NCBI GenBank assembly: GCA_963920765.1
Contig: OY987242.1
Span: 16,082,002-16,146,001, forward strand
Source of the DNA: Ulota crispa
Lineage: Eukaryota > Streptophyta > Bryopsida > Orthotrichales > Orthotrichaceae
DNA length: 64,000 nucleotides
Reading direction: 5' to 3'
This document shows, piece after piece, positions 1 through 12,300 of this stretch. The stretch's first letter is position 1; each line of letters begins with the position of its first letter. The position numbers were made by a program, and so were the translations under genes. The notes beneath the pieces were generated by a model. That model was not told the origin of the DNA and ran no database searches. It worked only from the letters and a program-made list of their open reading frames with translations.

Positions 1-123
1 GCTTACAATTGTGTTAATGTTTGGATAATTGACACATTCATGTGTCTTTCCATTTATTTATATTATTGGTTTGAAGCAATGAAGCTAGTTTTATATATTT
101 GTATTTATATACACATATATATA

Positions 124-533
124 GGGAACTGCTAAAGCCACATCCAAAATTGCTAACGCCACACCCCTATGCGCATGTAATTTGAGAATTTAATGGTATC
201 ATTTTTTTATTCAATTGGTTCATCATTCATTCAATCATGGCATTACCACCTCCTTGAAAGAAAGATGAACAAATATAAATTTTGTTGAACTTTTATTGCA
301 CCATTGCTCATTTTTTTATGTGTATTTGCTTTAAGTAATTCAAAAGTCTTATACTTTTAGTTTCAAGTTCAAGCACCTCCAATTTTTTTTGAATGTAGCC
401 TTAGAATGGTAGAGGTGAAACAAATCTTTTAATCCAAATCAAAAACATTAGCATTAAATTCTCACATTTCATGCTCAAAGCACACCTTGGAGGTATGGTG
501 TTAGCAATTTTGGGTGTGACTTTAGTAATCCCC
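124..533. mobile_element. MITE with ~42-bp TIRs and TA flanks
   Basis: The left end (GGGAACTGCTAAAGCCAC...) and the reverse complement of the right end (GGGGATTACTAAAGTCAC...) match over about 42 bp, including the shared inner run CCAAAATTGCTAAC. Both ends are preceded by TA plus one or two bases, so a TA target duplication (mariner/Stowaway type) is likely, but the surrounding AT microsatellite makes the exact border uncertain. No coding capacity. About 410 bp. Confidence 0.75.
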
Positions 534-535
534 TG

Positions 536-537
<2 letters not shown>

Positions 538-568
<31 letters not shown>
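538..568. repeat. (AT)n microsatellite
   Basis: A run of alternating A and T flanks the right end of the MITE at 124-533. A shorter run lies just left of the same MITE (about 100-123), so the element seems to have entered an AT microsatellite. Confidence 0.9.
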
Positions 569-575
<7 letters not shown>

Positions 576-3361
576 AATAATAGGCTTGGTTTCATTAGTT
601 GGGTAGTTGGGTGTTTGTAATAGAATAAAAAATTTGTTAGTTGGGTAGTTGGGTGTTGCTCCAAGAAGATTAAATGGCGGTTATGTGGTGGTTATTCTTT
701 TTTCTATAGTTATGTGGCGGTTATGGTTGTCCTTGGGGATGGGGTATACATGGAAATAGGGTATACATGGGAATAGGGGGTGGACGCTTAGGAAAGGAGG
801 CAAAGCACGTAGGTAGGCATAGTACAAGTAAGCTCATTGTAACGGAAAGGAGAAGAAGCTTACAAAAAGTGATTATGAAGAAAATCATGTTAATATTTTT
901 GCACGGACCCCTCTAGTGATGACCCTCTGCCAAAACGGCGGGTACAAAGATCCACTAGTATATATGTATATAAAAGCAAGGCCCTTTTCATGGTGACACC
1001 CCCATTTACCTTCCATGCCCAACTCTTCATGACTTCTATCATGAATAGAGACACCATCATTTTCCGTGGCCATTGCCTATTCAAAATATGATCCTTTCTT
1101 AATTTTATAAGTTGTTCGAGGTGAGAGTGTTACACATCAAGCTTGGATGATATCATTAATTTCAAAATACGTCTCGCTTGTATTTTTTGCACACATTTTC
1201 AACAAGTATTTTCGCAAAAACCTTCCTCCTTTTTGGGACTTTGTACATGGATTTCACTTTTGATCTAAATAAAAAATCACCACTATGACCATTCCTTTTG
1301 TAAAAGAAAATATCTTTGTATTGTAATTTAAACTTTGATTTTATTCGTTTTTAATTTTCTTCTTAAACTTTCTTTTCTTCTCTTAAACTTTTTTTTTTTC
1401 GTTTTATCGGGCAAGGAGGTAGCCTGAAAACAAGCTTGGAGCATGTGAGACTTGGTCCATGGCAGAGCTAGTGTTTCAGACACAGCAGGCTTTCTAGAGT
1501 CCATGGTACCTTCAGCAAATACAATCATGCCCTCAAAACAAATAAAATCTGCAGCCGTTAAAAATCAAGGTTGGCCCAAAGCCAAGGTCCGAAGCCAAGG
1601 TCTCAGTGAGTACACCACTTGAGACAAAACATTTGGGTTTTTCTAGTTCTCATGAAAAGAAGGGCAAACAGAGCAGTTATAACCACTTGGAAGATTATTA
1701 GAACCCCACAATCTGAGGGCCCTTGGTCCTAAATCAATTTGTACTCACTACTTATACACAACAACATGGGTGAAGGAATTTTTAGCATGGAACTTCCTAG
1801 CAACAATTGCAATCCTTCTTTTCAACATTTCAAGATGGAGGCCAGGGTTTAATTTTTTGGCAAATTTTCGCCAAAATCTTACCTCCGAAAGCCTCTGGGT
1901 CCTAGTACATTGTAAAATTTGTGTGAAAATCCTGATGAAATTGCCAGATCCCGCCTTGAGCAACAACATAGTTTGCCAGATGTTGGATGAAATTAGTTTA
2001 TAATAGTAGCACTTTGGATGAACTTCCTTATAACATCCAAATACTCCAAACGTAGCCAAATTTTCCTTACCTGTGTGCATTGTGAGGTGCGGGTTGCGCT
2101 ACCATGGCAAAAACAAAAATTAAACGCTGGTGGAAGCATAAAAGATGTCCCCTAAAAGAGTTATTTAAGGCCTACTTTTTCTTCAAAAAGCAACTAGAAG
2201 TTGCATGTATGGTACAACCCACTTTGATTCTTAATTTTTGGCCTCTTTTGGAACCTTGTCTAGGGAGGTTTTGAGTTTTGCCTACAAAAATGTGGCATTT
2301 CTCAATTTCAACCGGACTTTTGAGTGCATGAACTAGATATGGCCTGTGTATTTTTTCTTAAATTTTAAATACATTTTAAAAATCTAGCAAGTTTTCTTCC
2401 TATAGATTTAAATTTCTACAAAATCATTTTATTTTGTTGATTTTTTCTGTTCTTCTTTCAATATGCCCGCTCGTTGTATTGGAACAAGCTATGAGTTTTT
2501 GAGGTTAAAAATGACATAGGGCGTAAAAGGATGTTGTCACGTTTACCATTAGCACGTTCAAAGCTTCAATATTTAACTGTGTTAGAGAACGGTTTTGGAA
2601 TTTGGACGTGTTTACGAATCTCTAGATATTCCCTTTGTGCATTGGACCATTTGGAGAATTTTTGAAAAAATCCTTGTTGAAGGCACCCTTTGAATCAATC
2701 TACACCAAAACAACGGTTTTTTGAAGTTGAACTTGCTTTTTACATGCGATGAAGACGAGGATTTATTAATTAGTGAGTGTTCCTCAAGTTTCATAGTTTT
2801 TACAAAGAAATGTACGCCAGGGTTTTCATTTCGTTTGATTTGTCTTGTCTTTGTTCTAGTGTTTGTGGCTAAGTTTAGAGAAAAAAAGCGACAGATTTCT
2901 CAGAAAAAATCGAATTTCTGAGCACAACTAGAAACGTTTTTAAATGAATTTAGATAAGGCAGAAAATGTCTTTAAAAAAATGGCATTGGGAGTACTGCTT
3001 TGTCTCATAGTAATTCTTTGTTAGACGCCATTTTCAACTAAATATATATTTTACAAAGTCCATAAACAACAACAAGAAAGAAAAAAAAACAAGTGGGAGA
3101 TCTCTTGTTGGAAACTTTGAAGGTCTAGATATTGACAAATTTCCTAACATTTTCCCTGAAATCCAAAGATTTCATGATTTTTGCCTCAATCTTTCTACAC
3201 ATTGACCGGATCCCAATATTTTGAATAGCTTAACTCTTTTCCACAAAGTCCATAAATATATTAATAATTAATATTTAGTTAAAAATGGCATTTAGACACA
3301 AGTTCCTAAATGTATATCACATAGCAACTCAAGAATATCATATTAGTTGAAAAATTGACCC
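569..3361. other. AT-rich intergenic DNA, no gene recognised
   Basis: Only short open frames without recognisable domains are present. A 40-45-bp segment at about 1118-1160 (GAGTGTTACACATCAAGC) recurs in diverged form at about 4893-4940, so parts are old dispersed repeats. Confidence 0.6.
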
Positions 3362-3365
3362 TTAA

Positions 3366-4299
3366 CCCCTAAAGGATCAAGCCTCTTTTTTTGCCAAAAT
3401 TACTAAAAATTGCTACGTCTAGGAGGTTTAGAAAAAGGGGATTTTATCTTTTGTTTTTGGGAAATCCAACCGTAGGATCTTGTCCCAAATTGGAAGAGGT
3501 ACTTGTGGGAAAAAAATCAGCTCATTCCAAATGGAGAGGAGTGAGATATTTACATCTAAAATGAAAAAAAAGATTTTTTCCATGCTGCCCAAAAATTTTC
3601 AAAAGCCTTTGACCATTCTTATAACAAAAATATTGCTCTACCCAAAGTTGCGCTTTATTTTTTACATGTAGAAGATCAAGTTAGGTATGTGTGGGAGAAC
3701 TTTCAAATCAATTGGAATTATACAACACATGGGAAAAATCAATAAGTAAAAAGAAGTAGAAAATGAGTCAAAACATTAAATTGTTTAAATTTTAATTATG
3801 GAAATGAAAAATGCTAATCCCAACAGCAATAATGTTGCAACAATCAATCTAGTTCCTTTGGTTTAATTTTTTTTCCAAAACATTGAAAATTGAGTAAAAT
3901 AAAGGACTTCAAAGTTTATTTCTGAGTAGAGATTCCATAACCGCCCACAAACAAAAACTCCTCATAACTTTCATCTCATTGATTGAAATTGATTGATTCA
4001 AAGCTTCTCACCTATATAAAAATCTAAAGAACCAATTTCAAATTTCAAATTAAAAAAAAAGAAGTAATTTTAAAGAATTTTTTGGGCTGCTTGGACGGGC
4101 AATCCTCCCCAAATTTTCATAAATTTGTTCATATCTTCTTCATCAAATGTCAAAATGAAGAAAAAATTAGATGCCCACGTAAATCTTTTGAATTCCCCAC
4201 CTTCAACAAAAGTTTCAAAAAATCACACAAAGTAGTTTAACCATAGGTACATGCTCAAAGTCCAACGTGTCCCTTGAAGAGATAATGGTCCTTTAAGAG
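3366..4299 (+). mobile_element. piggyBac-like element, ~930-bp family, copy 1
   Basis: The element is flanked by TTAA on both sides (3362-3365 and 4300-4303). Its ends are CCCCTAAAGGATCAAGCC on the left and, reverse-complemented, CTCTTAAAGGACC on the right. Length 934 bp. The interior aligns with the elements at 43891-44816 and 46194-47103 (same orientation) and 16885-17795 (opposite orientation): shared landmarks are AATCCAACCGTAGGATC near the left end, a TACATGTAGAAGATCAAG motif, and AAATTAGATGCCCACG in the right half. No transposase frame: non-autonomous. TTAA plus a C-rich TIR start is the piggyBac hallmark; the family assignment is supported by the transposase relic at 55.9 kb. Confidence 0.8.
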
Positions 4300-4303
4300 T
4301 TAA

Positions 4304-6656
4304 TTGTTAAAATGACACGTTTTACTATAAGCGCAACAATTTGGAATAAATGTAAAGTAACTAAAAACATCTTTAGGTATTAGGTGCACATTAAAATTTA
4401 CGCCAAATTCATTCAAATCTACCAATGTAATGAATATAGCCATGCAAAATGCATTTATTTTTTAAAAGACACCCTATTTCATGAAGAAACAAAGTCTAAA
4501 ACTTGTTTTTAACAAAAATGGAGTCTCTTTGTCTTGGTTACTATCTTTTTTGAAATTCAAGTCTTGGGTTCCAGTGGAGGATGATGTGTGTCAATCTTCT
4601 GGTTTAGAATCTGTGAGGCGCTCAATGCAGGTTTTCTAGTGACCAGTCCCGATAGGAACCTGATAATTTTATTCTTTCCTTCCAAAAGTCTGGTAACCAA
4701 ATATCTAAACCCAACCCATCATTTGGCAATGAATTTCAACTTTCCAAGTGCATCAAAATGGCAACTACTTCATCAAAAAAAGTGGAGTGATTGCTTATGT
4801 GTTTTGGGTGCTTTTTGTTAAGAATCCAGCATTAAAAAGGACTATCCACTCATACTTAAATTTTCTTTGCTATAATATATTCATTATTTAGTTTGAAGTG
4901 GAAGAGTGTCACACATCACGCCTAAATGATGTCATGTTATTGAGCTGTATTCCACAAGGATGGTGGACTTTTAGGACAGTCAAAGATGAACGTCATATTT
5001 AAATTGAATATGGACAACTCAAAATAAAAAATAAAGAAGGTAACCTAGACGTACCCATTTCTGACTCTTTAGCAATTCCGACCCTCTAGCAATTCCAACC
5101 TTATGTATGCAAGGTTTTCATTTCAGTTCTAAAATGAGCATCCCAAGTACGTAGGGGTCGGAATTGGTAAAGGGTTGAGAACATGTATGTCTACTTTATG
5201 TCCACAGTTACATTCCTGCCTCTTTTGAAAATCATACAAAAAAAATGACGGGGTATAGATGTCATTTAGCCATTTGTGGTCAAACTTTTCCAAAAAAATT
5301 GAGAGGGGTACGTGTGTCACTATGTCATTGGTTCAAAAAAATGAGATCGGTGTTTGTGATTTACAGTCACCCATCCCATGTTTGAATTTTTGTGACATCA
5401 TTTTGGCTTACAAAAAGTATGGGATATTGATATTTAAAATCTGTTTGTTGTATGAGTATTTTTGTATATGAACTTCGCTTTGTTCCTTTATTTTTGTGTC
5501 TGTATTTCAACGGCATTGGAGGGGGGTGGAAATTTATTTTCAATCCTACCATTGACGGTTGGATAACGCCCGAGGGGGTGATTTGGCAGGGTGAGATGCA
5601 TCTCGGTTGTCTTTTTTAAATAATTCTTCCTGAGTCTGATGGTTAGCCTATTCGAGTGGATAATCAATTCCTCGATGTAGTTATAATTTACAAGCTCTAA
5701 TTGTCAAAACACGATCTTTAAATATGATCGTTTGATCATTACGGTATGAAATTATATTTTAGAAATAAGAGTTGTTGCCTTATAAGTTTATGCTCTCATA
5801 CCACGACAATGTACCTCTTTTCAGTGTTATTTTTTAGTGATATTGAGACTATGGTGGTAGGAAGGATGGAAGACTCTATGATTTGGATGTTCCAAAAAAA
5901 CAAAACATGACTCTTGTAGGACCTAATCTAGAAAGTTACAACTGCTTATTTTCTTGTGAAGGAAGATATTTTACATCCAATGTTGGATAGTTGAGAAAAA
6001 ATCATTCTATAATTTTGCACGTAGTTTTGTATTTGTAAACAAATATATGTTTGGAAGTACTTAAATGGTGCAATTTGATGGTGAAATCATCCATTTGTGA
6101 TTCATCATCTCTCACAATGGGTCATAGTATTCATGTATCACAAACTTGATTTTAACGAACTTGATTTTAATACATACATTTGTAATGCATTATGTCATTG
6201 CAAGCTAATATCAAATTGGTGTTATTGCTTAAATGTTGTACACTTTTTGAATGTCATGGGTACTAAGTGCATATGTTTCAGAAAAATTTGGAAATTCTCA
6301 AATACATATATGAAATTTATTTAATTTTTGATTAATGAATTATTTTAGTCAACACATTTGCTAAGTGATAAAAGCTTATGATCTTTGCATTAGAACATCC
6401 AAACTTTGAGGAAATTTATGTTCAAATATTTTGAATGTTTTTTTTAAAGACAATAGACTTCTAAAACGCAAAGTTGCTAAAATGTGGATTTCAAAAAACT
6501 AAAAAATTGTACTCAACATCTTAGAGTTTAATATTGCATTTGACTTCAGTACTTTTTTGGAACTTGACACAAGTCTTGGTGGTAGTGCAAGAAGATTTCA
6601 AATTGTAATGTACGCTAGTATTTCCAAGTAGTGTGGATTGAATGCAAATGGTTCAA
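4304..6656. other. AT-rich intergenic DNA, no gene recognised
   Basis: No domain, tRNA or complete transposable element was recognised. Open frames are short and look random (rich in F, I, L, K and N as expected from AT-rich DNA). Confidence 0.55.
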
Positions 6657-6796
6657 CACTAGAAGAAAAACATACAATAGATGACTAGGTCACAACAACT
6701 AGACAATTATATAACGACTATGCAACAACTACAAAATGACTCGATTACAGTCATGCAGCTGTTGTGATGTAGTTGTTTATTGCATGTTTTCCACCT
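6657..6796. mobile_element. CACTA-like small hairpin MITE, degenerate
   Basis: The left end CACTAGAAGAAAAACAT and the reverse complement of the right end (GGTGGAAAACATGCAATA) belong to the same family as the clean copy at 24424-24585. The interior can fold on itself. The right border is approximate because that end has decayed. Confidence 0.55.
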
Positions 6797-6865
6797 TGCA
6801 AGGTGGTTAGAGGGGCAATTGGATCTCTCTATCTACATGATAAGCTCAAATGCTTAAAATTATTA

Positions 6866-7343
6866 GGGGATTGATATGTCTACCACACCCTTTCAACTAT
6901 TCTACCACACCCTTTCAACTATTCTACCACACCCCCGGGATAAATTTTAGATTTCTACCATCAAATAGTTGAATTTGAGAATTTGGAATTCAAATTTGGA
7001 ACTTGAAACCTTAATTTTATCTAAAACCATAAAAAAAAGGTTGCAATTGAACAACACCCAATGAAAGAGCTTAGCTTGGGAAAAAAATATTACTTTTACT
7101 TTTGTTTATAAAAAGATAAGCTTTTTCAGTGGGTGTTGTTCAATTAGAACCTTTTTATGATTCAAGACTAAATCATGGTCTCTAAGTCCAAATCTGAATT
7201 CCAAATTCTCAAATTCAACTATTTGATGGTAGAAATCTAAAATTTACCCCAAGGGTGTGGTAGAATAGTTGAAAAGGTGTGGTAGAATAGTTGAAAGGGT
7301 GTGGTAGAATAGTTGAAAGGGTGTGATAGACATATCAATCCCC
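6866..7343. mobile_element. Foldback MITE with iterated terminal motif
   Basis: The whole 478-bp element is one imperfect hairpin. The outer TIR is GGGGATTGATATGTCTACC. Inside it, a 22-bp unit (TACCACACCCTTTCAACTAT...) is tandemly repeated, twice plus a partial copy on the left and three to four times on the right. The arms continue to pair inward (TAGATTTCTACCATCAAATA on the left, its complement on the right), leaving a short central loop near 7085-7110. An element with a related core but different ends lies at 53208-53601. Confidence 0.8.
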
Positions 7344-8541
7344 AAATTGTTATTTTCAATACATTAAAAAACCCTCCTTGCTAAGGGCTTTTCATTTATA
7401 CAAACATCTCAAAACATACTGTTTTCTAGATACCACGCCTTCTTGCACTACCATGACAAAGTGTTTTCTAAAATTGGTTATATAATTATTTATATATTTG
7501 GCCAGATGAAAAATAGAAAAACCTCTCAAATGTACTTGATATTGAATAAATTTTTGTAATACATTTAAAAATGAGTTCATAAAGTCTCCCTTAAACTTAG
7601 AATGTGAGAACTCAACCAAAATCTTAGGATCCGAGCCTCCAAACACTTGAAAGGATATTTTGATGGAAAGTTTTTGGATCGCAGCGAAGTGTAGCTCCAT
7701 TATGCCAAAATACAACAAAAATCATCTTCAAAAATGTTATACCAATTCAAACATAAAGTAGCTGGACCAATTAAGATACCATCACACCAAGTGAGGGATT
7801 TTTTGCAACCATGGAAGGGATAACATATCACCTACTAATAAAGGATGATCTTTAACGTAAGAATAATGAGATTATTTCAACCTTTGATCTTAGTGGGGAT
7901 ATTTGACCTCTTGACTTTAGTGAAGTTATTTTTTCCCTCTCTAGGTTAGGATGTTGCGCCATAGTGTGAATGCACTCGTAGGGTGCAAGATTGTGAGTAC
8001 ATACAATGAAAGATGAACTAGGAAACTAAGCTACAAAGTAGAATAAGCGGTGCTCTCCAACTTCAGATGTTACAAGAAAAACTAGACTTATTTGAGGCCC
8101 TGCTCGGTAGGAAAGCTGATTAGCTCCAGAGTTAAATCTTTTGACAGCACATTCATATAATGCCTTTTCTAGTTTGCCTTTTTGTCTTCTTGAGTTTTTC
8201 TTAGTTTCTCATTGAGATTTGCTTGAGTGTTTCCTTACCTCGTTGGTAGGTGCTCAACCTAAACATGTCTTCCATTGCTGTGTCCATTGCTGTGTGCATT
8301 GCTGAGCCCATTGCTGTGGAACTCATCTAAGATGCAAATGCAATGTCACTCCAGTTTAGCATTTCAATTACCATAGAACATCTGCCATTACTAGTGTGAG
8401 GTCTGTTTACTTGAGATTTTTAAGTTGATGAATCGAGCACCCAAAGCTCAAGTCACTTAACATATTATGGAATCCCAACTTATATGGAATCTAAGACTCA
8501 TAAAACAACGGACAAATTTCAAAGTGTACGAAAGTTATTAT
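7344..8541. other. Intergenic DNA with a small tandem repeat at 8271-8313
   Basis: No gene recognised. At 8271-8313 the motif CCATTGCTGTGT is repeated about four times with small changes. The rest is unassigned. Confidence 0.5.
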
Positions 8542-8831
8542 TTTGAGTTTCATCCAAGAGAAACAGGTGAAAGCTTACTGGTTTCTTGAGCGGCGAGCTG
8601 AGAAACAGTATCCTCGTGGATTTTCTGTTCGGTGTGCAGGTCTTCGGTATTGTTTGCCTTCAACATTCGATGCAAAGGTTACGGGGTCAAACTTTCGTAT
8701 GAGATTGACAGATTGTTCGGTTTGAGATTTGTTTTTATTCTTTTATTTTAGAGTTTACATGTTTCATTTCACCTATGGTTATTTTGAATCAATGTGTCAC
8801 CTGGAGAGGCTGATCTTGTAGGAATGATTCG
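8542..8831 (-). terminator. Probable old 3' UTR and poly(A) signals of the coiled-coil gene
   Basis: On the minus strand, two AATAAA hexamers (8742-8747 and 8734-8739) lie about 85-100 nt downstream of the TAA at 8832-8834 that ends the former C-terminal frame of the coiled-coil gene. This spacing is normal for plant 3' ends. The assignment is an inference from position only. Confidence 0.45.
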
Positions 8832-9014
8832 TTAGAGTGTGTCTGCACCGGATTCTGCAGGTCGTCTTGCTCCTTTGGGGCGAGGGGAAGTGTTTGTGGC
8901 GTATCTGGATGTTGCTCTTGCTCCGACTCCGGCAGTATAAGTTTCACCTGCCATAAACACTTCAGTTTTGGTCACAAGTTCTATGGAATCACCACCAGGT
9001 GGTGGTGATCCCCA
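8832..9014 (-). pseudogene. Severed C-terminal frame of the coiled-coil gene
   Basis: Directly downstream (minus strand) of the MITE at 9015-9323, 60 codons stay open in phase 0 from TGG at 9014 to TAA at 8832. This is the phase that exon 12 has where the MITE interrupts it. The peptide begins WGSPPPGGDSIELVTKTEVF and ends in a basic Pro/Arg/Ala-rich tail, unlike the I/F/K-rich noise frames nearby, and GC content is higher than in the flanks. I infer that it was the C-terminus of the protein before the MITE arrived. It could still be translated if the MITE is absent in other alleles. No domain recognised. Confidence 0.55.
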
Positions 9015-9323
9015 CTAAGGTAGGAAACCGCCCACCTTCTCAAATGTACTCCATTTGTAAATATTCTTTTTCATAGGTGTCAACAATGTATAAGCAGTGT
9101 GTACATATGAGGAGGTGGGCGGTTTTAGAGCTTTATGCCACTTCAATTTCAAAATTTCATAACTGATTCTACAAAGCTTCAGAAAATATGAAAAAACTTG
9201 GGTTAGATGCCAATATCTCTTGTCTTTCAAGGATAATTTACTGAAAAATATTTCAAGAAGTTTCACCTCCCCAGAATTCAGTTTCGGCTCTTACATGATC
9301 GGTTTATGAGCCTCCTACCTTAG
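9015..9323. mobile_element. MITE (CTAAGGTAGG family) inside the last coding exon
   Basis: The ends are CTAAGGTAGGAAACCGCCCA on the left and, reverse-complemented, CTAAGGTAGGAGGCTCATAA on the right. A second inner inverted repeat (AAACCGCCCACC / GGTGGGCGGTTT) lies in the left part. A longer copy with the same two kinds of end lies in opposite orientation at 63423-63822. No clear target duplication. On the minus strand the TIR reads CTA AGG TAG and so provides the stop codon of the coiled-coil gene as it now stands. Confidence 0.75.
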
Positions 9324-12300
9324 TTGAAAGAAGAGAAGTTCTGCAGGACTTGCTCTCAGATTAGACAGTTTCGGAATCTTACTAAACTGGTTGCTGATGT
9401 AAGTATAGGTCAATACTTGAGAAACGTGAAGGCACGGCTGTGCTTATTACGAACCTTGTTAAGAAACGGCATTGAGTGGTCCTTGAATTCAATGCGCTCC
9501 AGAAGTTGCCGTGTTTCATCCATCAGCTCGTGGATGTTAGCATCTGTTAATTCCGTTTCGTGGCTCCTTCGTTGTGCCCTCATCTCCGCGCAGTCCGGAT
9601 TTCTCTTCAACTGCAGTCATTCAACTCAGTAGGAGTAAGAAAGAGAGAATTTGGACCTTGATTAATACGATGCCTTAATGACTTAAATAAACAGATTTTG
9701 TTTCTTGCAAGTGCAGCATAAAAAATAACACGGGTTTCAAACGGCTTTAGGGACAATTAGAAGGCATCACAAGGAGAATATTCTGATAGCTCTACCAATA
9801 GTTATAGTGGTCATACGGAAGCCCTGCTCAAGTAACATGGGGAGGCCTTCATATGATTACTCTGATCTTAGGGAGAACTTCCCGAGGAGTAATAAGGATG
9901 TAACTTTTCATGAATGTTCTCAGAAAGATTCCAAAACACTGTAGTGTAGTAAGTGTACAAATGGCTCTGTAAGTTCTATGTAGACTGCTGGTAGTCCAAG
10001 CAAGACGGGCAGTCAAATTTTGATGAATTTGAGGAACTCTAGAACCGTAAAACCATATTGATCGAGTTTGCAAATTGACTCGACTTGTTGGATAGAAGAG
10101 AGAAAATCAAAACCTGGATATTATCTGCCGTGCATTCGTCTGTTAGACTTTCTAGTTGAAGAAGTGCGTGTTGGTACTCCTTGGCCAGTCTGTCATTCCT
10201 AGTGTTGGCAACATCGAGTTTTAACTGCATTGCCTGCTTCTCAGCTACGGATGTGGCGAACAGCTGTTTTACTTTACAGGTCAGTCTTTGAAGTTCATTG
10301 GTCATGTCCTGCTTCTCAGCAGCTGCAGAGGTGGAGAGTTCACGCAACTCATCTCTCAGCTTTGTCACCTCATTACTCAGGAACTTCTTTTCTGTAGTTG
10401 TTGATGTTGATTGTAGTTGCAATTCTTTCATGAGCCTTGAAATCTCTGCATTGAGCTTATGTTTCTCATTTGTCGCTGTCTCCGCTGTTACTCTTAATTT
10501 GTTGTTGAGCAGTTGAACCTGGAGGCCAGAGAGACATGGTAGAAGCTCAGCTGGCATCATCGTGGTGGTGTTGACCTCTGAAAACAGCTCCTCTACTATT
10601 AAGTGCTATTGTGTTCAGGAAATATGGAAAAAATATTGACTACAATAAGACTCAGGCATAAGAGGAGACAAACAATCAGTAAAACAGGTAATACCATAAA
10701 GTATGACTAGGAAAAATTACGATTACAATAAACCTCTTCATTCAGAAGTTGTTTTTCCGATGCTGCAGTAGTAAGGCCTTGTTGGATCTCATTAGCGAGC
10801 CTTTGAATCTCTATCCTCATGCTTTTCCTGTCTTTGTGAGCTATATCTTGAGAACTCCTTAATTTGTGAGTCAGCTGTTCCACCTATGTGCATACATGTA
10901 TCATAAACGGGATTCGCCATGTCTTAGTAGAACATCTCATAGTCACATTAACATGCATTGGTAAACAATACAAATTGTCATAAAGTCGGATGTAGTAAGA
11001 ATTGACTATTTCTCATTTTGCGAACCTCATCTCGGACCTCTTGTTTTTCCAGAGCAGCAGCGTCGGTGACTTCTCTGAGTTCGTCATTTAGTCTTTGCAC
11101 TTCTTTGACAAGCTCTTGTTTCTCTCCGGCTGCTACCACTGACAGATCTCGCCACTGACTGGTGAGCCGTTCTACTTCTTGCAGCATCTCTTGCTTCTCA
11201 GACTCTGCAATTTTGCAAGCTTGCTTCAAATCTCTATCAAGTCTTTGTATCTCTTGGTTCGCCTGAGTTAAGGTATACCTGCAGCAAATTTACAGCCCTT
11301 CTACATTCACCACAACGCCGCACCTTGCTGAAAAACAAACCCTATATATTTGTGGGTGTTCACTATTCTACAGATAATAAAGGGCAGGTTACAGCTGCAC
11401 CGTTAGTGCTTCCAAGCTTCTCAATATTAGATAGCCAATCCAGCTCGAGGTTATAAGATCCAGCGCTCCATAGTTTCATGCCAATCTGATCTATAAAACC
11501 TTGAAAAATAACCAACCTCATCGGCCATACCTGAGACTTTCCCTTTCGTTCCAACACCGCTCATAATTTTCATGACTATTGAGAATCTTCTCGTATATCA
11601 GCAACAAAATGTGGTCCTTCGCCCTTCTTCTGTCTACAGGGATAGTCGATAGCTCTTTGTACCTTGAATCCAACCCATTAAGTTTGATGTTAGCTTGCTG
11701 CTCTGCAGAAAAATACTTGAAACTACGGCGTTATTCCGTATAAATGTACATATACCAGCTCAAGGATACACCCTGCATAATTCCCCATTTCCGTGCTTAC
11801 AGAGGCTGACCAACACTAATGTCATGAGAGAAGAGCTCCTGGAGTAGCCTAAGCAGGTCTTCACACACTGCAGTATCAGCATCTTCCTGCATTCATGTTA
11901 CAAGTTCGCAAACGCATAAACAATAATGCAAAATGTCCAACACTTAATACACATTGTAGCCTCGCCAACGCCACAACTATAATAGTAGATTGATTAGCTT
12001 AGGTTCATGCAGTATTCGCTTTGCAAACAACTAACAACACAAGTGAAGACTAAGTAATCAAGTTACCCCGGTACAGTTTCGGAGCCGTTGCTTTAGTCGA
12101 GAAACTTTGTCCTCCAACCTGTCCAACACATGCAATCTCAAGTTTTCAACAAAAACTTATTTCCAGCATCAGCAAAGAATTTTGCTTCATTCGTTTTTGG
12201 CTCAACCAGGAAAAAAACTGCTTACAGAATTCAAACACTTATCTGTCTTGGTAAGGTTGCAAAGCAACAGGTGAGAATTGACAATGACGTACTGCTGGAC

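Noticed and set aside
6881-7325. Repeats resembling a CRISPR-like array
   Set aside because: The 22-bp units are directly adjacent without spacers and lie in inverted order in the two arms of a foldback element.
11705-11712. Alternative acceptor for exon 7 after TTTTTCTGCAG
   Set aside because: A good-looking site, but with the canonical donor of exon 6 it shifts the frame into a stop. The acceptor 10 bp upstream (GTAG) keeps the frame and adds FKYFSAEQQ.
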